DNA of 64,000 nt from Gammaproteobacteria bacterium (GTDB lineage: Bacteria > Pseudomonadota > Gammaproteobacteria > Pseudomonadales > Pseudomonadaceae). Of the stretch, positions 17,950 through 26,310 are shown one piece after another; position 1 is the first letter of the stretch, and every line of letters begins with the position of its first letter. The position numbers were made by a program, and so were the translations under genes. The stretch lies in the NCBI GenBank assembly GCA_018826895.1, contig JAHJYA010000049.1, positions 1-64,000 on the forward strand, written 5' to 3'. A model generated the notes under the pieces. The model saw only the letters and a list, made by a program, of their open reading frames with translations, did not search any database and was not told the origin of the DNA.

Positions 17950-19095
17950 ATGACGACGATTGAGGTCCAGACGGGGCATGGCGATGAAGACCGCCTCACC
18001 TATGAGATTGCGGTTGGTTCCAGGCATTACCAGGTTTACTTCGCCTGTGCACGGGCGCCGCTGCGTTCGGGTGCTGATGCCGCATTGGCGCTGAGTGCGC
18101 TGGCGGCGATGGATACCGGGCATGACCTGCATATCAGCGGCACGCTCTCGCCGACATTTCTGCAGAATCAACAGCAACTGATGGGCATATTCTGCCAATG
18201 GTTTGATCGTTACCAGTCGGTCGAGTTTCAGGCTGACGCCCTTGCAGAGCCGATCGTGCTGCCTGCCGGGCGGGTTGGCTGTTTTTTCACGGGAGGAGTG
18301 GATTCCTTCTACAGCTTTCTCAAGCACCGCGAGCACATCACCGACCTGATTTTTGTGCACGGCTATGATGTCGGTCTCAAGGACTGGCCAAGGCGAGAGG
18401 CCGTCAGTGCCATGGGCCGCTCGATCGAGGCGGCTACCGGTGTGCGCTTTATCGAGGTCGAGAGCAATGCTATCCGCCTGTTTCGCGATTTTGGTCGTTG
18501 GGGGCTGCACAGCCATGGCTATGGTCTGGGTACGGTAGCGCGCCACCTGGCCGGCTATCTGGATCGCCTCTATGTGCCTTCATCTTTTGCTCAGGCCGAC
18601 CTGAGCCCCTGGGCCTCTCATCCGCTGACCGACCCCCTGTTCTCCGACGAAGACCTGCAAGTGGTGCATGACGGCTGTGAAGCAGGGCGCGTCGACAAGG
18701 TAGTCGCGCTGTCGGGCTCGACCTTGGCGTTGCAGCACCTGCGGGTTTGCTGGGAGCGGGTCGAAGGCGCCTATAACTGTGGGGTTTGCGAGAAGTGTCT
18801 GCGCACCATGACCTCGCTCTATGCCGTTGGCGTGCTGGAGCAGAGTGCGACCTTCCCTCAGCGGCTGGATGCCGAACAGATTCTGACGCTGGTGCTTTAT
18901 GACGAGTCGCTGAAAATATTCGCCCGGGAAAATCTACGTTTGCTGGAGCAGCACGGCAAGCTCGAGACCCCCGTTGGACGGGCCTGGCAGACCTTGCTCG
19001 CGCGCTCTCATCTGCATAACCGGTTACGGCTACGCCTGGCCAAGTGGCGCAAGCGCTGGCTGCGTCTTGCCCGAAAACTCACGGGGGCGGCATGA
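17950..19095 (+). CDS. QueC-like PP-loop ATPase protein of unknown role in LPS locus
   Basis: A 381-residue protein not recognised as a named enzyme. CFFTGGVDSFYSF (Thr114-Gly-Gly-Val-Asp118-Ser119) is the PP-loop of N-type ATP pyrophosphatases. Cys267, Cys277, Cys280 and Cys283 form C-x9-C-x2-C-x2-C, closely like the zinc site of QueC. The first 105 residues are an extra domain and the C-terminus is strongly basic. PP-loop enzymes adenylate a carbonyl or carboxylate and then add N or S, so an amide- or nitrile-forming step on a sugar is one possibility. No other queuosine genes are nearby. It starts 43 nt after the GT2 gene, and its stop overlaps the pyruvyl-transferase-like start (ATGA), so the two probably act together. 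Confidence 0.7.
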   Translation: MTTIEVQTGHGDEDRLTYEIAVGSRHYQVYFACARAPLRSGADAALALSALAAMDTGHDLHISGTLSPTFLQNQQQLMGIFCQWFDRYQSVEFQADALAEPIVLPAGRVGCFFTGGVDSFYSFLKHREHITDLIFVHGYDVGLKDWPRREAVSAMGRSIEAATGVRFIEVESNAIRLFRDFGRWGLHSHGYGLGTVARHLAGYLDRLYVPSSFAQADLSPWASHPLTDPLFSDEDLQVVHDGCEAGRVDKVVALSGSTLALQHLRVCWERVEGAYNCGVCEKCLRTMTSLYAVGVLEQSATFPQRLDAEQILTLVLYDESLKIFARENLRLLEQHGKLETPVGRAWQTLLARSHLHNRLRLRLAKWRKRWLRLARKLTGAA

Positions 19096-19991
19096 CGCGT
19101 ATCTGTCTGCTGGAATATACCGGCGAGGTCTTCGAACGGTTTGCCAACCTGGGGGACGACATCCAGACCTTGGCGGTTAGTCATCTGGTGCCGCAGGTTG
19201 ACGGCTATGTCTCGCGGGAGGCGCTGGACGAGGTTGAGCAGCCTTGCACCGTCCCGCTCAACGGTTTTTTTATGAACAGTGCGCATTGGCCGCCTTCGCC
19301 AGCGGTACGGCCAGTGTTCTTCGCCTTTCATGTCACGCCACAGGCCCAGCCAGTAATCTGCTCGCCCGCGGGCATCGCCTACCTCAAGCAGTGGCAGCCT
19401 ATTGGCTGCCGTGATCGTGGCACTCAGGCGCTGCTGGCCGAGCATGGCGTGCAAACCTACTACAGCCGTTGCGTGACCTTGACCCTGCCGCGGCGTACCA
19501 CTGCGCCCAGCAAGGGGCAGGTCTTCATGGTTGGCGTCAGCCCCACTGCGCGCTATGCGGTGCCGGCGGCCTTGCGCAAGCGCGCCATCGTGGTCGATCA
19601 GGCCAAGGTGCGGTTGCCGATTACCAATACCGCGCTCAAGCAGGCCATGGCTGCGGAGCTGCTCAAGCAGTATCGTGAGCGCGCCTCGCTGGTGATCACC
19701 TCGAAGATTCACTGCGCCATGCCCTGCATCGCCATGGGGATCCCCGTGGTGTTTCTCTATGACGCCGCGCGCAGGGATGATTACCGGGTCAAGTTGATCG
19801 ACGATCTGGTAGGCATCCATTACGTGCACGAGCATGGCTGGCTGGCGCGTCTGCGCAATAAGCGGCTCGCCCACGAGATCGACTGGGCGCCAGCCCCGCT
19901 TGATATCGAAGAACTGAAGGTCGAGATATCCGGGGCTTTCAGAGCCGCCTTCAACCGTGTCCATGATGAGTCGGACGTGGCTATCGACTAA
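19092..19991 (+). CDS. Polysaccharide pyruvyl transferase family protein
   Basis: A 299-residue protein with the family pattern. NLGDDIQTLAV is near the N-terminus, IGCRDRGTQALLAEHGV in the middle, and TSKIHCAMPCIAMGIPVVFL is the C-terminal GT-B-like donor site. Family members form pyruvate ketals on sugars using phosphoenolpyruvate, though some act as glycosyltransferases. The start overlaps the stop of the PP-loop gene. It may decorate the LPS core with a negatively charged ketal; this is inference. It is the last gene before a promoter-bearing gap. Confidence 0.75.
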   Translation: MTRICLLEYTGEVFERFANLGDDIQTLAVSHLVPQVDGYVSREALDEVEQPCTVPLNGFFMNSAHWPPSPAVRPVFFAFHVTPQAQPVICSPAGIAYLKQWQPIGCRDRGTQALLAEHGVQTYYSRCVTLTLPRRTTAPSKGQVFMVGVSPTARYAVPAALRKRAIVVDQAKVRLPITNTALKQAMAAELLKQYRERASLVITSKIHCAMPCIAMGIPVVFLYDAARRDDYRVKLIDDLVGIHYVHEHGWLARLRNKRLAHEIDWAPAPLDIEELKVEISGAFRAAFNRVHDESDVAID

Positions 19992-20033
19992 TGGAGCATC
20001 CGTGTCTGTAGGCAGCCAAAGTGCAAGTGGCGA

Positions 20034-20062
20034 TACCTGGCCGAGAGCCGCCTCGCTATAAT
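20034..20062 (+). promoter_or_regulatory. Putative sigma-70 promoter for the carbamoyltransferase gene
   Basis: A perfect TATAAT lies at 20057-20062, about 114 nt before the GTG start, in a 184-nt gap. The -35 region (near 20034) is a poor match, so strength may depend on an activator. It would give the distal core genes their own transcript. Confidence 0.5.
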
Positions 20063-20175
20063 GCCTCTCTATTTTGCACCTGCAGGGTGTGCCGGTCCGC
20101 GTGGTCGCGGCCATCCAATGCATCCCCCGCTCACCCTGATCGCCCAGCGGTCAACGCTTCCCAAGAGGTATGTAA

Positions 20176-21930
20176 GTGGCACTGACCATTCTCGGCCTGT
20201 CCGGCGCCCTTAGTCACGACCCGTCTGCCGCCCTGTATATCGACGGCAAGTTGATCGCGGCAGCCGAAGAAGAGCGCTTCGTGCGCGACAAGCACGCGAA
20301 GAACCGCATGCCTTACGAGTCGGCCAAGTTCTGCCTGGAACAGGCCGGCATCAAGCCCTCAGATGTCGATGTAGTCGCCATTCCCTTTGCGCCTATCAGC
20401 CTGTTCGGCAAGGCGCGCTGGCACTACGCCAAGCGCTACTGGTACGCGCCGGACCGCGCCCTTGACGCGATCCTCATGGGTAACCGTCGCTATAAGCGCT
20501 ATCGCAAGAAGATCGTATGGTGTCTGGAGCAGCTGGGCTTCGACCCCAAGAAGATCAAGATCGAGCCGGTCGAACACCACCTGGCCCACGCCTCCAGTGC
20601 CTACCACTGCTCGGGCTTTACCGAGAAGACCGCGATCATGGGCATCGACGGCAAGGGTGAGTACGCCACTACCTTTTTCGGTTATGGCGAGAACGGCAAG
20701 ATCCACAAGATCAAGGAGTTCTTCGATCCGGACTCGCTCGGCGGCCTGTATGGCGCGATCACCGAGTTCCTCGGCTTCGAAATGCTCGACGGCGAGTTCA
20801 AGGTCATGGGCATGGCGCCCTATGGCGACGCAAGCAAGTACGACTTCTCGCGCCTGGCCAAATTCGAGAATGGCGAGCTGGTGATCAACACCGACTACGC
20901 CAACGTCATTGGTCTGCGCCGCTACAAGGAAAAGGGCAAGGGCTTCTACTTCTCGCCGAAACTGATCGAGTGGCTGGGTCCCAAGCGTGAAGGCGACATC
21001 GCCGACGATCCCTACATCCATTACGCCGCGAGCATGCAGGCGCTGTTCGAGACGCTCGCCCTGCAGATGATGGAGTACTACCTGGGCGACATCATCCGCG
21101 AAACCGGGAAGATCGCCTTCGCCGGCGGCTGTGCGCTGAACGTCAAGCTCAACCAGAAGATCATCGCCCGCGACGACGTCAAGGAACTGTTCGTCCAGCC
21201 GGCCTCCGGTGATGCCGGCACCTCGGTCGGCGCCGCCGCCTATGTGTCGCACAAACGCGGCGTGCCGGTGGAGAAGATGGAGCACGTCTACCTCGGCCCG
21301 GCCTACTCCAACGAAGACGTCATTGCCGCTTGCGCCCGCCACCCGAACGCGCCGAAATGGCAGCAGATCGATGACATGCCGCAGCGCATCGCCAAGATCA
21401 TGGTCGATGGCAATCCGGTAGCCTGGTTCCAGGGGCGTATGGAGTTTGGTCCGCGTGCACTGGGTGGCCGCTCGATCATCGGTTGCCCGAGCATTCCGGG
21501 CGTGGCCGACCGCATCAATGAGCAGATCAAGTTCCGTGAGCGCTGGCGCCCCTTCTGCCCGTCGATGCTCGATACGGTCGGGCCGCAGATGCTCAAGGTC
21601 GATCACCCATCGCCTTTTATGACCTTCACCTTTGAGGTCAACGATGAGTGGAAGACTCGCGTCAGCGAAGTGGTGCACGAGGATGGCACCTCCCGCGCCC
21701 AGGTGCTCAAGCGTGAGTACAACCCGCGTTACTATGACATGATGCTCGAGCTGGAAAAGCTCACCGGCAACGGCGTGTCGCTGAACACCTCGCTGAACCG
21801 TCGCGGCGAACCGATGATCTGCTCACCGACTGATGCGTTGAACATGTTTTACGGCTCCGACCTGCAGTACCTGATCATGGAAGATATTTTGGTGGTCAAG
21901 GATGGAGTGGACGGGTATGTGCCCAGCTGA
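20176..21930 (+). CDS. wapO: LPS core carbamoyltransferase (NodU/CmcH family)
   Basis: A 584-residue O-carbamoyltransferase that uses carbamoyl phosphate and ATP. The N-terminal Kae1-like domain carries HDPSAAL and EHHLAHASSAYH; the C-terminal domain has MEFGPRALGGRSI and LNRRGEPMICSP. It matches P. aeruginosa PA5005, which by recalled literature carbamoylates O7 of HepII. It begins with GTG at 20176, with AGAGGT about 7 nt upstream. Its own promoter candidate is in the gap before it. The next gene starts inside its last 14 nt. Confidence 0.9.
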   Translation: MALTILGLSGALSHDPSAALYIDGKLIAAAEEERFVRDKHAKNRMPYESAKFCLEQAGIKPSDVDVVAIPFAPISLFGKARWHYAKRYWYAPDRALDAILMGNRRYKRYRKKIVWCLEQLGFDPKKIKIEPVEHHLAHASSAYHCSGFTEKTAIMGIDGKGEYATTFFGYGENGKIHKIKEFFDPDSLGGLYGAITEFLGFEMLDGEFKVMGMAPYGDASKYDFSRLAKFENGELVINTDYANVIGLRRYKEKGKGFYFSPKLIEWLGPKREGDIADDPYIHYAASMQALFETLALQMMEYYLGDIIRETGKIAFAGGCALNVKLNQKIIARDDVKELFVQPASGDAGTSVGAAAYVSHKRGVPVEKMEHVYLGPAYSNEDVIAACARHPNAPKWQQIDDMPQRIAKIMVDGNPVAWFQGRMEFGPRALGGRSIIGCPSIPGVADRINEQIKFRERWRPFCPSMLDTVGPQMLKVDHPSPFMTFTFEVNDEWKTRVSEVVHEDGTSRAQVLKREYNPRYYDMMLELEKLTGNGVSLNTSLNRRGEPMICSPTDALNMFYGSDLQYLIMEDILVVKDGVDGYVPS

Positions 21931-23047
21931 CGCTGCGCAGGACACACCCTGGATCCTGCAGCTTTGCCATGGCTATGACGGGCCGTTCCTCGATTGTGCG
22001 CGGCAGTACGCCGCGTTATTCGTAGGCACGCGCTACCGGGTCTGCACGGTCTACCTGACCGGCTCGCCCAATGAGGCTGTCAGGCAGGGCTCGGCCTCGG
22101 ATGAGGTGATCTTTCTCGAGTACTCGAGCCGCGCACTGCGCGGCCTGAAGCTGCGGGCCATTCGTGAGCTGTCCAGATTGGTCGCCTCACGGTCGTTCGT
22201 GACCTGCATCGCCCACCGTTTCAAGCCCATCTACATTGCGTTGCTCGGTACTTCACTACCGGTGATCGGTGTGCACCATGCCTTTGGTGTATACGACCGA
22301 CCTTTGCGTCGCCTGTTTATCAGCCGCTTTCAGTCGCGCTTGCTGTTGCTTGGCGTCTCCAATGCCGTGCGTGACGACATTCGTCAGCAGTTGCCTCGCT
22401 GGCCGGCCGAACGTATCGAGACGTTGTACAACCGGATTGATGTTGCCGCTATCCAGGCTGAACAAGTCTCACGAGAAGTGGCGCGCGAGCATTTAGGGTT
22501 GCCTCAGGATGCCTGGGTTGTCGGGAATGTGGGCCGGCTGCATCCGGACAAGGATCAGGCCACCCTGATCCGTGGCTTCGCCCAAGCCCTGCCGGACCTG
22601 CCGCCGGGCAGCCTGCTGGCGATCATGGGACAGGGGCGGCTGGAAGCTGAGTTGCGGCAACTGGCGCAGCGTCTCGGGGTCGACGAATCCGTACGCTTTC
22701 TTGGTCAGGTCGCCGGTGGCCGTCGCTATTTCAAGGCGTTCGACGTATTTGCCCTCACCTCGGACCATGAGCCATTCGGCATGGTCTTGCTGGAGGCCAT
22801 GGCAGCCGGGGTACCGGTGATTTGCAGCGATTGCGGTGGCGGGCGTGAAGTGGTGGATGGGGTGGGACAGGTGTTCCCGTTCGGTATGCACACCAGCCTG
22901 GCCGGGCTTATAAGTCAGTCAGCCGCGACAAGCTCTGCAGAGCTCAGTGAACGTGCTGCAAAACAAGTGCTTAAAATCAGAGAGATATTTTCTGATGAGT
23001 CAGTCCGTCAGCAATTCGAGCCGCTCATGTCGAGTATGTGTCGATGA
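21917..23047 (+). CDS. wapH: LPS outer-core glycosyltransferase, WapH-like (GT4)
   Basis: A 376-residue GT-B glycosyltransferase placed as WapH (PA5004) is in P. aeruginosa, where it adds an outer-core glucose. The acceptor half has LCHGYDGPFLDCARQ and IGVHHAFGVYDR. The donor half has VGNVGRLHPDKDQATLI and the E-x7-E site in DHEPFGMVLLEAMAAGVPV. ATG 21917 is preferred over 21902 because GGAG lies nine nt upstream. It overlaps the previous gene by 14 nt and the next by 4 nt (ATGA). Confidence 0.82.
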   Translation: MCPADAAQDTPWILQLCHGYDGPFLDCARQYAALFVGTRYRVCTVYLTGSPNEAVRQGSASDEVIFLEYSSRALRGLKLRAIRELSRLVASRSFVTCIAHRFKPIYIALLGTSLPVIGVHHAFGVYDRPLRRLFISRFQSRLLLLGVSNAVRDDIRQQLPRWPAERIETLYNRIDVAAIQAEQVSREVAREHLGLPQDAWVVGNVGRLHPDKDQATLIRGFAQALPDLPPGSLLAIMGQGRLEAELRQLAQRLGVDESVRFLGQVAGGRRYFKAFDVFALTSDHEPFGMVLLEAMAAGVPVICSDCGGGREVVDGVGQVFPFGMHTSLAGLISQSAATSSAELSERAAKQVLKIREIFSDESVRQQFEPLMSSMCR

Positions 23048-25068
23048 GCAGCGCACTTATTCAGCACGGCGACCTCATGCGAGAAAATCCCTGGCTTGAG
23101 AAGGCACGAGAGCTGGACCAATATCGCTGGTTATTACTGCGCGAGCGTCATGGCGTTTTGGGCAGCGCGTTGCGTTTTGCGCGAGAGGCTGTGGGCGACT
23201 GGTGGTTTGGCATGCGTGCCAGGCGGCGGCTTGCGAGGGACATAACTGCTGAACCCTGTGATTTTCTCCTGTTGCAATCGGCCCCTAAGGTCATCGCGTT
23301 CCGACGCAAGAAGCTTTTGATCGAGGCCTTGCGTGCACAAGGCTACACACTCGTCGAAACAGCACTGCAAGAGCCTGCGGCGATACTTCGTGGACGCATG
23401 CTCAAGCGTCCTCCTTGTGCGGTGCCTGGCCGTTATTTTGCTCTGGCGGCGTATGCCGAATGGCTGGTCGAGCGTCACCGGCCCCGTGTGTTACTTAATG
23501 ACCGCAATGGCAGCCTCTACAGTCCCTTTCTGCGTCTGGCACTGAGTGCGCGCGCAAGCACTCTTGTCCATCTCGCTCACGCGACGACGGTAGAACGTTC
23601 GCGCCGCCTGAGCATGAATGACTATGACTACAACTTTCTGTTCGGTCAGAGTTCGCTCGAGGCGTTGCAGGGGCGTGCATTGCGCTTCGGCAGTTCGACT
23701 GCGGTGCTGGCCGGCTCCCACATGATCGACAGTACCTACGACCTGCCGGCAGCCGAACCGAGTGGGCGCACGCTGCTGATCCTCGGGGTTGGCCCGGACA
23801 AAGAGAAAGAGGCCGGCTACCAGGCTACCTACAGGCTATTGCGTGAGTGGGCTGCTCTGAATCCGGAGTACCGGGTGCAGGTCAAGGCACACCCGCGTAG
23901 CGCGGTGCCCTTCTGGCAACAGGCAGCGGCTACCCTCGATAACCTTGAGGTATTGCCCCGCGAGTGCAGCCTCGCTGAGGCCCTCGGCCGGGCAACGGTG
24001 GTCGTCAACATCATGTCCAACGCGGTGATCGAGGCTGCCTTGGCGCGCCGGCCAATTATCTATGTCAATGCGGGTGAGGACGTGGATGTTTTTTCCCAGG
24101 AGCGCTTCCTGGGGCGACGCGTATCCTCGCTGGAAGATTTCTCTGCACGAATGGCCGAAGTCGCTGCTTCTCATGGTGCATGCGTAGCCCGCTCTGCTGC
24201 ACTGGCTGAATACCATCTCGCCCATGGTTGTGAGGGTTTGGCGCATTGCCTGTCACTGCTGCAGGTGTTGCAGGCTGGTGGTGAAATCAATGGAGTGGCC
24301 TTGCCGGGGCATGGTCAGGTAGGGCATCGCTCGGAAGGCCGAGAGCGCTGTTTCGAGCGTGCCTATGTGATCAACCTGGACCATCGCCAAGACCGCTGGC
24401 TGCAGATGCTGAGCACCCTGGAGAAGGTAGGTATCGCTGCCGAGCGATTCTCCGCAGTCGATTTTGCCGCCCTTGCCGCCAGTAATGATTCGCCCTCCGC
24501 CGAGTTGGATGCATTCCTCAAACGAGTGGATGGCGTGCGGCCGAGCAACGAGCACAAGTTGCGGGCGACCTGGGCCTGCATGCGCAGTCATCTGGCGATC
24601 ATTCGCATGGCCAAGGAACAAGGCCTGTCTTCAGTGCTGATCCTGGAGGATGACTGCGAGTTCGAACCTTATTCGAGAGCGGTGCTTGCTCGTGTCGAGC
24701 GCCAGCTGCAGACGCGTTCCTGGCAGATGCTTTATCTGGGAGGGACCCTCAAGAAGGGTGGGCAGCGAACGGGTGTGTCAACAAATCTAATGCAGGTGAG
24801 CCGGGTCCGGCTCGCTCATGCCTACGTCGTTCGCGCAGCATTGTATGACCGAATACTGGCGGAGGCCCCGGCCTCTGGCCTACCGCTCGACTGGTATTAC
24901 TCCGAGTGCCTGCTGCCCTCTGTTGAGGCGTATATGGTCAAGCCGATCTTGGCCAATCAGCGACTGTTCGACATGAGTGATATCGAGCAGGTTGAGCGAC
25001 ATCCCAAGTTCAAGACGCGCCAGGCGATCAGGCGTTGTCTGGCAAAAATTCGTTACGGACGCAGTTGA
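23044..25068 (+). CDS. Fused glycosyltransferase: GT-B (capsule type) plus GT25
   Basis: A 674-residue protein with two unrelated transferase halves. Residues about 1-420 look like a capsule/KpsS-type GT-B enzyme: LLILGVGPDKEKEA, VKAHPRSAVPFW and NIMSNAVIEAALARRPIIYV. From residue 440 a family 25 (LOS) glycosyltransferase begins with AYVINLDHRQDRW; its acidic metal site is LILEDDCEF near 535 and GT25 features run to YLGGTLKKG. It could add two successive outer-core sugars. The ATG at 23044 overlaps the wapH stop; a GTG six nt upstream is an alternative. From memory PAO1 has mig-14, dnpA, ssg and wapR at this place instead. The stop overlaps waaL. Confidence 0.8.
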   Translation: MSSALIQHGDLMRENPWLEKARELDQYRWLLLRERHGVLGSALRFAREAVGDWWFGMRARRRLARDITAEPCDFLLLQSAPKVIAFRRKKLLIEALRAQGYTLVETALQEPAAILRGRMLKRPPCAVPGRYFALAAYAEWLVERHRPRVLLNDRNGSLYSPFLRLALSARASTLVHLAHATTVERSRRLSMNDYDYNFLFGQSSLEALQGRALRFGSSTAVLAGSHMIDSTYDLPAAEPSGRTLLILGVGPDKEKEAGYQATYRLLREWAALNPEYRVQVKAHPRSAVPFWQQAAATLDNLEVLPRECSLAEALGRATVVVNIMSNAVIEAALARRPIIYVNAGEDVDVFSQERFLGRRVSSLEDFSARMAEVAASHGACVARSAALAEYHLAHGCEGLAHCLSLLQVLQAGGEINGVALPGHGQVGHRSEGRERCFERAYVINLDHRQDRWLQMLSTLEKVGIAAERFSAVDFAALAASNDSPSAELDAFLKRVDGVRPSNEHKLRATWACMRSHLAIIRMAKEQGLSSVLILEDDCEFEPYSRAVLARVERQLQTRSWQMLYLGGTLKKGGQRTGVSTNLMQVSRVRLAHAYVVRAALYDRILAEAPASGLPLDWYYSECLLPSVEAYMVKPILANQRLFDMSDIEQVERHPKFKTRQAIRRCLAKIRYGRS

Positions 25069-26258
25069 TGCACGCAACTATCAGGCGCCTGTCGCCATTA
25101 GCTACAACCAATCCTTATTTGGGGGCCTGGCTCGCCTTTGGGTTGGCCTGGTTCCTCCTCGGCATGCTGTTTCTGCCGAACAGCAAGCTGTACCACCAAG
25201 GGTTGATCCTTTTTCTGTGGCTGCCTGGGCTGGCTGCCTACCGGCCTGGGCTTTGGCAGCAACTGGGTTGGGATCGCTGGTTGCTCAGCGCCGTGCTGGC
25301 CTTTGCAGGTTGGAGTTTGCTGTCCATGTTGTGGGGGGGCGACTCCGGGTTGATCAAGGAGATGCTGTATGTCGGCTTGACCGTGCAAGCCTTGGCGCTC
25401 CTAGGCAGCATTTACCGAGAACGGTTTTGGCCGCTTCTGGCCTGCATCGTGTTGGTCGGTGGCCTGTGGGTTGGCTGGTTTATCCTGTCTTTTTACGTGC
25501 TACAGGGTATGCCGCTAAATGCGCGACTGGTTGGCGGCGGTGTTCTTGATCATCCGATCCTGGCAGCCCAGGTCGTAGGCGGCTTGGGCATACTGTTGTG
25601 GTTTCTTCGACGTAGCCTGCCAGCCAATTTGCAAGGTTGGGTATGGCTACTCGGCTGTGGTTTATGCCTGGCTTTTGTTGTGCTTTCGCGCAGCAAGGGA
25701 CCGATGCTCGCGGTGGTAGCTACGCTGGTTCTGTCCTGCCTATGGATGCCGGGGCGGCGTATCCAGGTGTTTTCTTGTCTGGTCGTTGTAGGAGCCGCAT
25801 CGGCAATTCTGGCTTTCCCGGAGTTTCTCTTGCGCGGTGGCCTTTCCTACCGCCCCGATCTACTGCGTGATGCCTGGACGCTCTTTCTCCAGAATCCCTG
25901 GCTCGGGCTGGGAGCCGGTGCCGAATATCAACTCACAGTCGTGCAGATAGAGCGAGTATTCGAGCATGCCCATAACCTGTTTATGCATGTTCTTCTGCAA
26001 TTGGGGGGGCCTGGGTTGGCCTTGTGGGGGTTGATGCTGGCCATTGTTGCCATGCGAGCCTGGCGCGCGCGTGAAACTATGGCAGGACGGGCACTGTGCG
26101 GGCTACTTTGCTTCTCTGGTCTGGCGCTGCTTTCGGATGGTGTTGGGCCTTGGATAAAGCCTAGGGAGGAGTGGTTTACGGTTTGGCTTCCGGTTCTTCT
26201 GTGCTTTGCACAGTATGCGAGCACGTGTACGCAGAGCTGCGATAAGAGAACTGTATGA
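25068..26258 (+). CDS. waaL: O-antigen ligase
   Basis: WaaL joins undecaprenyl-linked O-antigen to lipid A-core in the periplasm. The 396-residue protein is built of about ten or more hydrophobic segments. The large periplasmic loop has SYRPDLLRDAW and the conserved His region EHAHNLFMHVL, typical of Wzy_C ligases. The ATG at 25068 overlaps the previous stop (TGATG). Base composition drops toward the end of this gene and in the next one, a common sign of variable surface loci. The neighbourhood, not similarity alone, makes ligase more likely than O-antigen polymerase. Confidence 0.85.
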   Translation: MHATIRRLSPLATTNPYLGAWLAFGLAWFLLGMLFLPNSKLYHQGLILFLWLPGLAAYRPGLWQQLGWDRWLLSAVLAFAGWSLLSMLWGGDSGLIKEMLYVGLTVQALALLGSIYRERFWPLLACIVLVGGLWVGWFILSFYVLQGMPLNARLVGGGVLDHPILAAQVVGGLGILLWFLRRSLPANLQGWVWLLGCGLCLAFVVLSRSKGPMLAVVATLVLSCLWMPGRRIQVFSCLVVVGAASAILAFPEFLLRGGLSYRPDLLRDAWTLFLQNPWLGLGAGAEYQLTVVQIERVFEHAHNLFMHVLLQLGGPGLALWGLMLAIVAMRAWRARETMAGRALCGLLCFSGLALLSDGVGPWIKPREEWFTVWLPVLLCFAQYASTCTQSCDKRTV

Positions 26259-26310
26259 TTAGCTTGGCTGTTCACGCGCCTTGCGGGAAATTCTTCTAGG
26301 GATTGTCAGG

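Noticed and set aside
17950..19095. Genuine queC for queuosine synthesis
   Set aside because: It is about 150 residues longer than QueC, uses TGG in place of SGG, and sits in an LPS operon without queD, queE or queF.
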